Below, one piece after another: positions 10,785-20,266 of a DNA stretch of 64,000 bases. How positions within the stretch are numbered: the first letter of the stretch is position 1; every line of letters starts with the position of its first letter. The notes beneath the pieces were generated by a model. That model saw only the letters and a list, made by a program, of their open reading frames with translations, searched no databases and was not told the DNA's origin. The position numbers were made by a program, and so were the translations under genes. Source of the stretch: Nocardia arthritidis (GTDB lineage: Bacteria; Actinomycetota; Actinomycetes; Mycobacteriales; Mycobacteriaceae); contig NZ_CP046172.1 in assembly GCF_011801145.1 (NCBI RefSeq), forward strand, positions 186,001 to 250,000. Direction: 5' to 3'.

Positions 10785-13700
10785 GTGCCCGACGCCGCTA
10801 CTGCTGTCTTGACCAAGCCGGAGCCCGCTGCCGCGGTCGCTCCGCGCGATTTTCATATCGCGCGTCTGATCGCGCTCATCGCGGGGGTTTTGGGGGCGCT
10901 GTTCGCGCTGGCGACACCGTTCCTTCCGGTGACGCAGACGACGGCGGTATTGAACTGGCCGCAGGACGGCAAGCTCGGAAATCTGCAGGCGCCGCTCATG
11001 TCGCAGGTGCCGATCGATCTGCGGGCCACCATTCCGTGCTCGGCCGTCGCCCAGCTGCCGCCACAGGGCGGCATGCTGCTGGCCACCGCGCCGCCGCAGG
11101 GCGAGCGGGCCCCGCTGGAGGCGATGTTCGTCCGGGTGACGGATACCGCGGTGGATGTGCTCGACCGCAACGCCGTCGTGGCGACGGCGCCGCGCGATCG
11201 GATGGGCGAATGTTCGTCGATCGTCATCTCCTCGGATATCAAGCGGACGACCGCGGCGTTCGAGGGCCTCAGCAACGAGAAGGGCGACCCGATCGAGGGT
11301 CAGCTGGTGCCGGATCTGCGCCCGCAGGTGGTCGGCGTCTTCTCCGATCTGCAGGGCGCGGTGCCGCAGGGTCTGTCGCTCGAGATGACGGTGGACACCC
11401 GCTTCTCGTCGAGCCCGACCCTGATCAAGCTGGTCGCGATGATCGCGGCGGTGCTCGGCACGGTGATCGCGCTCGGCGCGCTGGCCAGACTGGACAGCAG
11501 TGACGGCCGCGGCCACCGCCGGATCCTGCCCGCCAACTGGCTGAAGCCGACCTGGGCTGACGGCGGTGTGATCGGCGTCCTGCTGCTGTGGCATTTCGTC
11601 GGTGCGAACACCTCCGACGACGGCTACATCCTGAGCATGGTCCGGGTCGCGCCGCACGCGGGCTATATGGCGAACTACTTCCGCTGGTTCGGCGTGCCGG
11701 AGGCGCCGTTCGGCTGGTACTACTACGTGATTCAGGCGTTCGCGCAGATCTCCACGGCCAGCCCGTGGGTGCGTCTGCCCGCGCTGTTCTGCGCCATCCT
11801 TTGCTGGATGGTCATCAGCCGCGAGGTGGTGCCGCGGCTCGGGCGCGGCGTGCGGCACAGCAAGGTGGCGCTGTGGACCGGCGGCCTGGTGTTCCTGGCC
11901 TTCTGGCTGCCCTACGACAACGGCCTGCGTTCCGAACCGATCGTCGCGCTCGGCGCGCTGCTGACGTGGGTTTCCATCGAGCGGGCCATCGCGACCGGAC
12001 GGCTGCTGCCCGCCTCGGTGGCGGTGCTGTTCGCCGCGTTCACGCTGGCCGCCGCGCCGACCGGATTGATGTGTGTGGCGGCGCTGCTCGCCGGAATCCG
12101 GCCGATGGTGCGGATCGTGGTGCGCAAGCGGCGCGAATTCCTGGCGCAGGGCTACGGGAAATGGAGTGCGACACTGCCGCTGCTCGCGCCGATCCTGTCC
12201 GCGGGTGTGCTGGTGTTGATCGCGGTCTACACCGATCAGACCTTCGCCGGAATTCAGGAGGCGAACCGGGTGCGGCAGGCGACCGGTCCGAACCTGGCCT
12301 GGTACGAGGACTATCTGCGGTACTACTACCTGTTCGTCCAAACGGCCGACGGGTCGCTGTCGCGCCGCTTCGCCTTCCTGATCATGCTGCTGTGCCTGTT
12401 CACCACCATGCTGGTGCTGTTGCGGCGCAGGCGGGTTCCCGGCATCGCCAGCGCGCCGACCTGGCGGTTGATGGGCGTGGTGTTCGGGACCATCTTCTTC
12501 ATGATGTTCAACCCGACGAAGTGGACCCACCACTTCGGCGCGTACGCGGGCATCGCCGGATCGCTCGCCGCGGTGACCGCGGTGGCCGTTTCGGCGAGTG
12601 CGCTGCGAGCCAGGAAGAATCGCGCGATCTTCCTCGCCGGGCTGCTGTTCGTGCTCGCGGTGGCGTTCTCGGGACAAAACGCCTACTGGTACGTGTCCAG
12701 CTTCGGTGTGCCGTGGTACGACAAGCGCATCTCGCTGCACGGCTACCAGTCGAATACGTTGATGCTGATCCTGTTCGGGCTGGCGCTGGTGCTGGTCGGC
12801 TGGTTCGCGCTGCGTGAGGAGTATCTGCCGCCGGAGGCATCGCCGAAATCCAAGCGCGGCAAGCGGATTCGCAAGTTCGCCGCCGTGCCGCTGACCGTTG
12901 TCGCCGCGTTCATCGTCGCGGTCGAGGTGTTCTCGCTGGTGAAGGGCGCGGTCCATCAATATCCGGCGTACTCGCTGGCGCGCTCGAATTTCGATGCGCT
13001 GAAGGGCAATTCGTGCGGTATCGCCAATGACGTGCTGGTCGAGCCGAACGTCAACGGGGGCAACCTCACTCCGATCGACGATCCGGCGCATCCGAACAAG
13101 AACGGTGACCCGCTGGCCGGGCCCGATCCGGTCGGCTTCGATCCGAACGGCGTGGCGAAGGATCTGTCCGCCGACAATGTCGAGGTCAAGCCGGGCACCG
13201 GCAATACATCCACCCAGTCGGTCGGCGCGGCCTTCGAGAAGGGGCAGAACGCGGGCACCGGCGGCGGTGAGGGCGCGCGGGGCGTGAACGGCAGCACCGT
13301 CGCGCTGCCGTTCGGCCTGGATCCGGCGACCACGCCGGTGATGGGCAGCTACCAGAAAGGCGTTCAGCAGCCTGCGCACCTGACGTCCAGCTGGTATCAG
13401 CTGGCGCCGCGTTCGGCGGACAAGCCGCTGGTGGTCATCTCGGCGGCGGGCCGCATCCTGTCCATCGACGACACCGGTGATGTGCTGTACGGCCAGTCGC
13501 TGCTGGTCGAATACGGCAAGAAGCAACCGGACGGCAGCGTCGAGAAGCTCGGCACCTATCTGCCGCGCGATATCGGCCCCGCACCGTCCTGGCGCAACCT
13601 GCGCGTCCCGCTCGACAAGATCGATCCGAGCGCCGACGCGGTGCGCATCGTCGCCAACGACCCGATCCTGATCGGTGACCAGTGGCTGGCGTTCACCGCA

Positions 13701-14099
13701 CCGCGGATGCCGAAGCTGGTGTCGCTCAACAGCTTCCTGGGTTCGGAGCAGCCGATCCTGGAGGACTGGGCGGTGGGTCTCCAGTTCCCGTGCCAGCGGC
13801 CGCTCAGCCACAAGAACGGTGTCGCCGAGGTGCCGAACTACCGCATCCTGCCGGACCATCCGCTGGCCATCACCTCGACCAACACCTGGCAGGCCGAGGA
13901 ATTCGGCGGTCTGAACGGTTGGGCGCAGATGCTGGCGCAGTCGGTGACGGTGCCGACCTATCTGAAGAACGACTGGGCCAGGGACTGGGGTTCGCTGGAG
14001 CGCTATGACCAGTACGCGGCCGCGAAACCGGCCGATCTGGAGACCGGCACGGCCGAGCGCTGGGGTTGGTGGACGCCCGGCCGGCTGCGGGTCGGCTAA
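10785..14099 (+). CDS. Emb-family arabinosyltransferase (first copy)
   Basis: GT53 membrane arabinosyltransferase that adds arabinofuranose from decaprenyl-phosphoryl-arabinose to the cell-wall arabinan. 1104 residues: an N-terminal membrane helix (IALIAGVLGALFALATPFLPV), an extracytoplasmic domain, the catalytic loop motif NTSDDGYIL with the acidic pair (about residue 280), about a dozen membrane helices to about residue 720, and a C-terminal carbohydrate-binding region ending in RDWGSLERY and WGWWTPGRL. GTG 10785 is chosen because the upstream extension lacks family sequence. The methionine in the segment after DDGYIL, the region altered in ethambutol-resistant EmbB, is conserved (SMVR). 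Whether it is EmbA, EmbB or EmbC is not decided. It faces the second emb gene at 16872-20213. Confidence 0.93.
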   Translation: MPDAATAVLTKPEPAAAVAPRDFHIARLIALIAGVLGALFALATPFLPVTQTTAVLNWPQDGKLGNLQAPLMSQVPIDLRATIPCSAVAQLPPQGGMLLATAPPQGERAPLEAMFVRVTDTAVDVLDRNAVVATAPRDRMGECSSIVISSDIKRTTAAFEGLSNEKGDPIEGQLVPDLRPQVVGVFSDLQGAVPQGLSLEMTVDTRFSSSPTLIKLVAMIAAVLGTVIALGALARLDSSDGRGHRRILPANWLKPTWADGGVIGVLLLWHFVGANTSDDGYILSMVRVAPHAGYMANYFRWFGVPEAPFGWYYYVIQAFAQISTASPWVRLPALFCAILCWMVISREVVPRLGRGVRHSKVALWTGGLVFLAFWLPYDNGLRSEPIVALGALLTWVSIERAIATGRLLPASVAVLFAAFTLAAAPTGLMCVAALLAGIRPMVRIVVRKRREFLAQGYGKWSATLPLLAPILSAGVLVLIAVYTDQTFAGIQEANRVRQATGPNLAWYEDYLRYYYLFVQTADGSLSRRFAFLIMLLCLFTTMLVLLRRRRVPGIASAPTWRLMGVVFGTIFFMMFNPTKWTHHFGAYAGIAGSLAAVTAVAVSASALRARKNRAIFLAGLLFVLAVAFSGQNAYWYVSSFGVPWYDKRISLHGYQSNTLMLILFGLALVLVGWFALREEYLPPEASPKSKRGKRIRKFAAVPLTVVAAFIVAVEVFSLVKGAVHQYPAYSLARSNFDALKGNSCGIANDVLVEPNVNGGNLTPIDDPAHPNKNGDPLAGPDPVGFDPNGVAKDLSADNVEVKPGTGNTSTQSVGAAFEKGQNAGTGGGEGARGVNGSTVALPFGLDPATTPVMGSYQKGVQQPAHLTSSWYQLAPRSADKPLVVISAAGRILSIDDTGDVLYGQSLLVEYGKKQPDGSVEKLGTYLPRDIGPAPSWRNLRVPLDKIDPSADAVRIVANDPILIGDQWLAFTAPRMPKLVSLNSFLGSEQPILEDWAVGLQFPCQRPLSHKNGVAEVPNYRILPDHPLAITSTNTWQAEEFGGLNGWAQMLAQSVTVPTYLKNDWARDWGSLERYDQYAAAKPADLETGTAERWGWWTPGRLRVG

Positions 14100-14109
14100 C
14101 TCGAAATAG

Positions 14110-14143
14110 ATTCGGCCCGATGCGGATTCGCATCGGGCCGAAT
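14110..14143. terminator. Strong hairpin terminator after emb
   Basis: A perfect 15-bp stem (ATTCGGCCCGATGCG and complement) with a 4-base GATT loop begins 11 bases after the emb stop. AT-rich sequence (ttgttta) follows on the plus strand. It also lies just downstream of the small minus-strand ORF at 14170-14331. Confidence 0.85.
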
Positions 14144-14169
14144 TGTTTATCCGGACAGTTGGAGTGCGA

Positions 14170-14331
14170 TTACACCTTGGTCATGCGGCAGTGCAGTTCC
14201 CGCCGCAGTACCTCCTGATCGGGGAGGCGATTGAGCACACGAAGGATCGCAGGGCGCAATTCCCGCTGCTCCTCCTCGTTGAGCAGACCGACGAGATCGC
14301 GCAGATCCATGTCATCGAAGGCCGTCGTCAT
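14170..14331 (-). CDS. Short antitoxin-like ORF, solo or remnant
   Basis: A 53-residue ORF whose first 30 residues (MTTAFDDMDLRDLVGLLNEE..., then LRPAILRVL) align residue by residue with the antitoxin at 22837-23082 (MTAAYEHMDFRELVGLLTEE..., LRPVVLRLV). It then ends in an unrelated short tail (LHCRMTKV). It lacks the toxin-neutralising-type C-terminal part of the longer paralogue, and no PIN toxin gene is adjacent. No good ribosome site is visible upstream. It is either a decayed module or an orphan small protein. The similarity is seen directly; the function is inferred. Confidence 0.5.
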   Translation of the reverse strand: MTTAFDDMDLRDLVGLLNEEEQRELRPAILRVLNRLPDQEVLRRELHCRMTKV

Positions 14332-14501
14332 GGTGCCAGATTACGACGCTACTGGCGGGTCGGCAGCGTTTCGGATCACCGGTCACATGAAGGACAACCG
14401 TGTGTCCTGTGCAACTGCGAAAATGTACTGTTTCGCCCGTGTGGTTGACCTGGGCGTTTATCGTCCGGTCACAGTGACGAAACTACGTAAAACTTCGATG
14501 T

Positions 14502-14900
14502 TTAACGCCGCTGGTCGTATTCGTGGCGGGCGGCCAGCACGTCGTCCATTCGGGCCTCCGCCCACCCCTTGATGGCCGCCATCACCGGGCCCAGGCTGCG
14601 GCCCAATTCGGTCAGTTCGTAGTCGACGCGGACCGGGACGGCGGCGGTGATCCGGCGCTCGATCAGGCCGTCACGTTCCAGGCCGCGCAGGGTTTGGGTG
14701 AGCATTTTCGGGCTCACGCCCGCGATGATCCGGGCCAGTTCGGCGTAGCGCAGCGGGCCGTCGGCGAGGGCGTTCAGCACCAGGCTCACCCATTTGTCGC
14801 TGATCCGGTCGAGCAGTTGGCGCGCCGGGCATTCGGCCAGGTAGGCGTCGTACCGCTGTTTTTCCCGGTCACGGCGTTGCGCGGCGGTGGACGTCGGCAT
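14502..14900 (-). CDS. HxlR-family winged-helix transcriptional regulator
   Basis: A 132-residue protein with the HxlR layout: N-terminal CPARQLLDRISDKWVSLVLNALADGPLRYAEL with the conserved cysteine, helix-turn-helix around SPKMLTQTLRGLERDGLIERR, and the wing VPVRVDYELTELGRSL. The ATG at 14900 removes an implausible upstream extension. It is divergent from the oxidoreductase at 14995, the usual HxlR arrangement, so it probably controls that gene through the dyad in the 94-base gap, perhaps in response to electrophiles or quinones. Confidence 0.9.
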   Translation of the reverse strand: MPTSTAAQRRDREKQRYDAYLAECPARQLLDRISDKWVSLVLNALADGPLRYAELARIIAGVSPKMLTQTLRGLERDGLIERRITAAVPVRVDYELTELGRSLGPVMAAIKGWAEARMDDVLAARHEYDQRR

Positions 14901-14931
14901 CTGCTCACCTCTCTGCCCGTTACGCACTTCT

Positions 14932-14957
14932 GGGTAACTACTACCCGATGGATAGTA
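14932..14957. promoter_or_regulatory. Candidate HxlR operator
   Basis: In the gap between the divergent hxlR-type and oxidoreductase genes there is a 15-base dyad GGGTA-5-TACCC (14932-14946), nested in a longer GTA...TAC symmetry ending with GGATAGTAC. HxlR proteins commonly bind GTA/TAC half-sites. The symmetry is seen; binding is inferred. Confidence 0.4.
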
Positions 14958-14994
14958 CAGCGGCTTAGGTTCGAGTGGACAGGAAGGAAAACTC

Positions 14995-15927
14995 ATGCGA
15001 GCAGTAGTCGTCCGGCGGCCCGGTCCCGAAGCCGTCGCCGAGGTTGTCGAGGTGCCGACGCCGGAGCCCGGGCGCGCCTCGGTGCGCATCGAAGTCGCTG
15101 CGGCAACGGTGAATCCGGTGGATCTGATGGTGCGCAACGGGATCGGCGGCACCGCGTTCGCCGCGCCACGCGAACAGTGGGGGCTCGGTTGGGATGTCGC
15201 GGGAGTCATCGATGCCGTTGGCGCGGACGTCACCGAATTCGTTGTGGGACAGCCGGTTATCGGTATCAGCGACCGCCTCGACGTATCGTTGGCGGCACAG
15301 GCGGACTATGTCGTGCTGGAGGCCGTCAATGTCGCGCCCGCACCTATCGGAGTGGATCCCGTTGCCGCGGCGACTATTCCGCTCAACGGGCTCACCGCCC
15401 TCCAGGGTCTGGCCGCCCTCGGCCTGCGGCCCGGCGACAGCCTGCTGGTCACCGGAGCGGCGGGCGCCGTCGGCGGCTATGCCGTCGAACTCGCCGCGGC
15501 ACAGGGCATTCGGGTAATCGCCACAGCCTCCACCGCCGACGAATCAACCGTCCGAGCCCTGGGCGCAACCGATTTCATCCCCCGCGACGCCGAACTACCC
15601 GACGCCGCCCGCGACCTCGTTCCCGGCGGCGTCGACGCCGCCTTCGACGCCGCCGCCCTCGGCCCCCAAACCCTCGCCGCCGTCCGAGGCGCAGGCAAAT
15701 TCGTCTCCATCAACGTCGCTGCCACCCCAATCCCCTTGCGCGGCACCACCGTAACCACCACCCTAATCCGCGCCGACCGCCCCCAACTCGACCGCTTGGT
15801 CACCCTCGTCGACGCAGGCCGACTAACCCTGCGCGTCGCGGAAACCTACCCACTAGAGGAGGTCGCCGTGGCACATAAACGCCTCCAAGCAGGCGGTATC
15901 CGAGGCCGTCTCGTCCTGGTGCCTTAG
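14995..15927 (+). CDS. NADP-dependent zinc-less medium-chain (quinone-type) oxidoreductase
   Basis: A 310-residue MDR-superfamily reductase. The N-terminal GroES-like domain (VNPVDLMVRNGIGG; GLGWDVAGVIDAVG) lacks the zinc-binding cysteine pattern, and the nucleotide-binding fold has GAAGAVGGYAVELA with STADESTVRALGATDFI. The quinone-oxidoreductase subgroup is favoured. AGGAAGGA gives a strong ribosome site just before ATG 14995. Paired with the divergent HxlR regulator, it likely detoxifies reactive carbonyls or quinones. Substrate is unknown. Confidence 0.88.
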   Translation: MRAVVVRRPGPEAVAEVVEVPTPEPGRASVRIEVAAATVNPVDLMVRNGIGGTAFAAPREQWGLGWDVAGVIDAVGADVTEFVVGQPVIGISDRLDVSLAAQADYVVLEAVNVAPAPIGVDPVAAATIPLNGLTALQGLAALGLRPGDSLLVTGAAGAVGGYAVELAAAQGIRVIATASTADESTVRALGATDFIPRDAELPDAARDLVPGGVDAAFDAAALGPQTLAAVRGAGKFVSINVAATPIPLRGTTVTTTLIRADRPQLDRLVTLVDAGRLTLRVAETYPLEEVAVAHKRLQAGGIRGRLVLVP

Positions 15928-15962
15928 GCACCCCTGGGCGGGGTCTGCGGCCCAAAAGAAAA

Positions 15963-15985
15963 ACCCGCCCCCTAAGAGGGCGGGT
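15963..15985 (-). terminator. Intrinsic terminator for the NYN-domain gene
   Basis: An 8-bp stem ACCCGCCC / GGGCGGGT with a 7-base loop. On the minus strand the stem is followed by TTTTTCTTTT, a classical U tract, so it terminates transcription coming from the gene at 16038-16769. It may also stop plus-strand transcription from the oxidoreductase. Confidence 0.8.
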
Positions 15986-16037
15986 GGTATGAACCCATTA
16001 TGTCCCAGGTTGACGATTACCGCAACTTCGCCACGAT

Positions 16038-16769
16038 TTACCAAGGTGGGGGCTTTCGAAGGTGGTCGATTGTAGATGGGAGCTGTGCAGCTCGAAAATC
16101 ATTCGATGTCAATTGGTACCACCAGTGATTGCCAACGCCATCTGCTGGCATCCCACGGAGGGCGCCAGCGAGATATGCCGAGCTCGGGTTGACTGTTCCG
16201 ACTGGGACGCGATTGCGAGTTTCATGAAGAGGGAACGCAAGGTCGCTGTCATTGCTGATCACTACAGCGGCATCGACTGAGTTCTGCAACACGTCCAATA
16301 GGAGATGGGATGCGACGTTGACGTCCGATCCCTTCTCCTCGCGCCGTGCAATCGACACCATGAATACTGCGTCCGGCTCGTCGGCACCGTGCTTGTTCTT
16401 GATCATCACTGGCCACGATGGATGAGTCAGTTCCGGGCGGCCGCTCTTTCCAGGCTTGGCCAGCGGCGCTGTCGTCGCACGGTGGACGTATGTGCCGAGG
16501 GACAACTCATCGATGGACCCCGCGCGCTGCAGTGCACGCAGGTACACATCCTGTTCCTGCGCTCCCTCTCGATTGTCTCTGGGGAGGATTCGAGCGGTGC
16601 AGTAGACCACCCGGTGAATCGTTGCGTCAACCCAGGCGGATTGGGCCGCAACCACATTGGTGGCAAGGGCGCGCAAATCCAGCCAGCGCCAGCCGGAAGT
16701 GCCACGGCCGCACTGATTTCGCGCGCCGTAGTAGAGGTTGAATCCGTCGATGTAGACACCCACCCGCAT
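16038..16769 (-). CDS. NYN-domain (PIN-like, LabA/DUF88) putative ribonuclease
   Basis: A 243-residue protein with the NYN nuclease fold: [14 protein letters not shown] at the N-terminus (first catalytic Asp), a central [14 protein letters not shown] acidic motif, and [14 protein letters not shown] with the third acidic cluster. NYN proteins are metal-dependent RNases; some act in RNA turnover, others in defence or toxin roles. ATG 16769 starts exactly at the domain; a 9-codon longer start is unlikely. The gene looks AT-richer than its neighbours, stands alone with its own terminator, and lies 102 bases after the stop of emb copy 2, which suggests acquisition. RNase activity is inferred. Confidence 0.85.
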   Translation of the reverse strand: MRVGVYIDGFNLYYGARNQCGRGTSGWRWLDLRALATNVVAAQSAWVDATIHRVVYCTARILPRDNREGAQEQDVYLRALQRAGSIDELSLGTYVHRATTAPLAKPGKSGRPELTHPSWPVMIKNKHGADEPDAVFMVSIARREEKGSDVNVASHLLLDVLQNSVDAAVVISNDSDLAFPLHETRNRVPVGTVNPSSAYLAGALRGMPADGVGNHWWYQLTSNDFRAAQLPSTIDHLRKPPPW

Positions 16770-16871
16770 GTTCGCCGACCTTAGCGATCGAGTCAATGAT
16801 ACGTCTACGGTATTAGCAAATTCGCATCATCCGAGGTGGTTGGGGCATCGGCGGCAGATGCCCCAGCGGAC

Positions 16872-19800
16872 CTACTTCACTCGGATTGGGGCGTCTTTGG
16901 CCCAGCCGGAACGGGTTTCGACGGTTACGGCGATTTGGGCGGGGGTGGCGTTTTTGGCGTAGGGGGTGAATTTTTCGAGGGAGCCCCAGTCGCGGGACCA
17001 GTTGTGGTCGAGGTAGGCGGGGACGGTTTGGGAGCGCAGGAGCAGGCCGGTCCAGCCGAGGGGGCCGCCGCCGATATCGTCCTGCCAGGCGTTGGCGGCG
17101 TCCTGGCCGACCCGGTCGGGGAGGATGCGCCACTTCGGGACCTCGGCGACGCCGTCGTGGTGGTTGAACGGACGCTGGCACGGGAAGGCGAGGCCGACGT
17201 GCCAGTCGAGCAGCACCGGATCGCCGGAGCCCTTCGGATCATCCGGTTTCACAACGGAATTCAGCGTCGCCAGGCGCGGCAGCCGGGGCGGGGTTACGGC
17301 CAGCCAGATCCGCGGGGTGATGTCGCGGTCCTCGGCGACAAGGCGCACCGCGTTCACCTCGGCGGGCAGTTTGTCCAGCGGCACCCGCAGGTTGCGCCAG
17401 GACGGTGCGGGACCGATATCCAGCGGCAGGATCGAGCCGAGGGTGCGTACCGTTCCATCCGCGTCTCGGACGCCGTATTCGAGTTTCAGATCCGCGCCAT
17501 AGGTGCTCACACCGTCGGAGTTGACGGAGTGGATGCGGCCCGCCGCCGTGATGGCGAGCACCTTGTACGCGGGATCGTTGCGCACGCTGTTCAGATCGAG
17601 GCGGTACCAGTGCGAGGTGAGGGTGGCGACCTTCTGCTCATCGGTCATATAGCTGCCCATGACGGGCGTGCGGGCCGCGTCCAAGCCGAACGGCAGCGCG
17701 ACGGTGCTGCCGTTGATTCCGGCCTGGGTGGTGGTGCCGCCGCCGGTGCCCGCGCCGGTGGTGCGGGTGGTTTTGTTCTTGGAGTTGGAGTCGATCGAGT
17801 TGGCGCCGCCGGTGACGGTCTCGTCGGCGTCGGCGGTCAGATCGGTGGCGACCCCGTTGGGCGTGAAACCCGTTGACTGCGCGTACAACCCGTCGGCGGG
17901 AGCGGCGTTGTACGGTGACAGCAGCGAGTCGGCGGTATCGGTTTCCACCAGGACCTCGTCGGCCAGCCCGCACGGTTTGCCTGCGACCGATTCGAAGTTC
18001 TGCTTGCCGACGGAGTAGGCCGGGTACTGGACGGCCGCCGCCTTGGCCAGCGAGGCCACCTCGAACAGCACGAGCACGGCCGCGGCGATGGTCAGTGGCG
18101 CCGAGGCGAAACGGTCGAAACGCGTTGTGCCCTTTTCCCTGTCGTTGCGGTAGGGCTCGCGGTAGTGCTCCCACACCGCCCACAGCAGCGCGAGCCCGCT
18201 CAACCCGAGGAACAGCGTGGATACGCCCTTACCGGCGATGAGCGGCGCCTTGTCGAACCACGGCACACCGTAGCTAGAGACGTACCACCACCCGTTGGGG
18301 CCGGTGAACGTCACCGCGAGCAGGAAGAGCACCGCGGCGGCGAACAGCGCCCGGTTGCGCGGTGAACGAATTCCGTTGCTGCCCACCGCGACAGCGGCGA
18401 GCGCCGCCAGCGATCCGGCCAGCCCGGCGTACACACCGAAGTGGTGGGTCCACTTGGTCGGCGTGAACATCATCAAAACCAGTGAGGCGAAGACGATTCC
18501 GAGTATCCGCACCGACGGTCCGCGCGAGGTGCCGGGAATCCGGCTCTTGCGCAACACCTGCAGCACGCAGACCAGCAGGCACAGCAGCATGACGAGCACG
18601 CCGAAGCGCCGGGCCAGCGATCCGTCGGGGGAGAGCATCAGCAGCGAATCCCACCGCGTGCGTTCGTCGAACCAGGCCACGTTCGGCCCGATGATCTTGC
18701 GCACTCGGGTGGCCTCCAGCACGGTGGCCAGCGTCTGATCGGCGAAAACCACCACGAGCACCAGGGTTCCGGCCGCCAGCCCCGGTGCGAGCAGCGCGGC
18801 ATACCGGAAGATCGCGGGTCCGGACCCGAGGCGGGCCCGCTTGATGATGAGCAGCAGCACCGGCCGCGAACCAGCGATAAGCGCTGCGACACAGATCAAT
18901 CCGGTCGGGCCCGCGGCCAGCGAGAAGGCGGCGATGAGCACCGCGGCCGCGGCGGGCAGCAGGCGGCCGGTGGCGATGGCGCGCTCGATGGCGCACCAGG
19001 TGAGCAGCGCGCCCGCGGCGATCAGCGGTTCCGGGCGCAGGCCGTTGTTGTACGGCAGCCAGAACGCCAGGAACACCAAACCCGCTGTCCACAGCGCGAT
19101 CCGGTTGCGCCGCACCCGAGCGCCCAAGCGCGGCAACACCTCCCGGCTGATCACCAGCCAGCAGGTGATGCCTGCGGCCAGCGCGGGCAGCCGCATCCAC
19201 GGGCTGGCGTCGGTGACCCTGGTCATCCACGCCAGCACCTCGTACGACCACCCGAAGGGCGCCTCGGGCACCGCGAACCAGCGGTAGTAGTTCGACATAT
19301 AGCCCGACGGTTCGGAAACCCTGGCCATATTCAGGATGTAGCCGTCGTCGGAGGTATTGGCGCCGATGAAATGCCACAGCAGCAGCGTGCCGAGCACAAC
19401 GGCGTCGGCGGCGGTGAATCGCCACCAGTGCGCGGGCAGGAAACGGCGGGCCCGGCGACCGTCGACGGTGTCCAGCAGATGCAGTGCGATCAGCGCGATG
19501 ACGGTGCAGACGCCCGCCGCGATCATGACCGCGAGCTTCAGCCAGGTCGGGGTGGAGGAGAAGCGCGAATCGATGTCGATGTGCATTTTCGCGCCGGCGA
19601 GCTGATCGGACTTCAGATCGGTGAAGACGCCGACCACCTGCGGGCGGATATCCCGGGCAACGGTATTGCGGAAAGCGGTGCCGTCCAACCGGTGTGCCCC
19701 GACGAATTCGACGGTGGTCGCGGCATCGGTGGAGCTGATGGCGATGTGCTGGCAGCCGGCCAGCTCCGCGACCGAGGCGGAGAGCATCGGGATATCGCGC

Positions 19801-20213
19801 AGCAGCACCGACAGTGTCCCGTCGGCCACCGAAACCATCAGACCCTTGGTGGCCGCCTGGCCGGAGGCCACCGGAACCGTCGAAACGACCGTCCCCGCCG
19901 ACCCGATCGCGGGCAGCAGCGAGCACGGCAGCGTCGCGTCCAGCCGCAGCGGCACATAGGAGACCAGCGGCGCTGTCACGCTCGGATCGCCCGCCTGCGG
20001 CCAATCCAGCGTCGCCCGGTCCTCGCGCACCGGCAGCAGCGGGGTCAGCAGCGCCAGCACGAAACCGAGTAAGCCGGTGACGATGGCGATCAGGCGGTTA
20101 CGGGTGAACGCTCGATTTGCGGGGTCCGGTCGCACGGACGTTGATGCTATCCATCCGTCGCTGCGTTTCCCGCCAGCGCGGCGCATTTCGCGGTCAGTGG
20201 AGGTCGTCGACAT
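16872..20213 (-). CDS. Emb-family arabinosyltransferase (second copy)
   Basis: A 1113-residue GT53 arabinosyltransferase paralogous to the gene at 10785. An N-terminal helix (LIAIVTGLLGFVLALLTPLLPV) is followed by the extracytoplasmic domain, the catalytic NTSDDGYILNMARV, multiple membrane helices and a C-terminal lectin-like region (NWSRDWGSLEKFTPY). ATG 20213 is chosen: the longer open frame runs back into aftA without family sequence; ATG 20186 is an alternative. It begins 53 bases after the aftA stop on the same strand, matching the aftA-emb order in mycobacteria, so it is probably the last gene of the dprE1-dprE2-aftA unit. The C-terminus lacks the tryptophan-rich ending of copy 1. Confidence 0.93.
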   Translation of the reverse strand: MSTTSTDREMRRAGGKRSDGWIASTSVRPDPANRAFTRNRLIAIVTGLLGFVLALLTPLLPVREDRATLDWPQAGDPSVTAPLVSYVPLRLDATLPCSLLPAIGSAGTVVSTVPVASGQAATKGLMVSVADGTLSVLLRDIPMLSASVAELAGCQHIAISSTDAATTVEFVGAHRLDGTAFRNTVARDIRPQVVGVFTDLKSDQLAGAKMHIDIDSRFSSTPTWLKLAVMIAAGVCTVIALIALHLLDTVDGRRARRFLPAHWWRFTAADAVVLGTLLLWHFIGANTSDDGYILNMARVSEPSGYMSNYYRWFAVPEAPFGWSYEVLAWMTRVTDASPWMRLPALAAGITCWLVISREVLPRLGARVRRNRIALWTAGLVFLAFWLPYNNGLRPEPLIAAGALLTWCAIERAIATGRLLPAAAAVLIAAFSLAAGPTGLICVAALIAGSRPVLLLIIKRARLGSGPAIFRYAALLAPGLAAGTLVLVVVFADQTLATVLEATRVRKIIGPNVAWFDERTRWDSLLMLSPDGSLARRFGVLVMLLCLLVCVLQVLRKSRIPGTSRGPSVRILGIVFASLVLMMFTPTKWTHHFGVYAGLAGSLAALAAVAVGSNGIRSPRNRALFAAAVLFLLAVTFTGPNGWWYVSSYGVPWFDKAPLIAGKGVSTLFLGLSGLALLWAVWEHYREPYRNDREKGTTRFDRFASAPLTIAAAVLVLFEVASLAKAAAVQYPAYSVGKQNFESVAGKPCGLADEVLVETDTADSLLSPYNAAPADGLYAQSTGFTPNGVATDLTADADETVTGGANSIDSNSKNKTTRTTGAGTGGGTTTQAGINGSTVALPFGLDAARTPVMGSYMTDEQKVATLTSHWYRLDLNSVRNDPAYKVLAITAAGRIHSVNSDGVSTYGADLKLEYGVRDADGTVRTLGSILPLDIGPAPSWRNLRVPLDKLPAEVNAVRLVAEDRDITPRIWLAVTPPRLPRLATLNSVVKPDDPKGSGDPVLLDWHVGLAFPCQRPFNHHDGVAEVPKWRILPDRVGQDAANAWQDDIGGGPLGWTGLLLRSQTVPAYLDHNWSRDWGSLEKFTPYAKNATPAQIAVTVETRSGWAKDAPIRVK

Positions 20214-20266
20214 CCCGGACCCACACGTCGTCTCCCTGTCGTGGCGCATCCTGGCGGCTCGGTGCT

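Noticed and set aside
10770..13859. A 1029-residue minus-strand frame over emb copy 1
   Set aside because: Low-complexity shadow with no membrane helices or family motifs.
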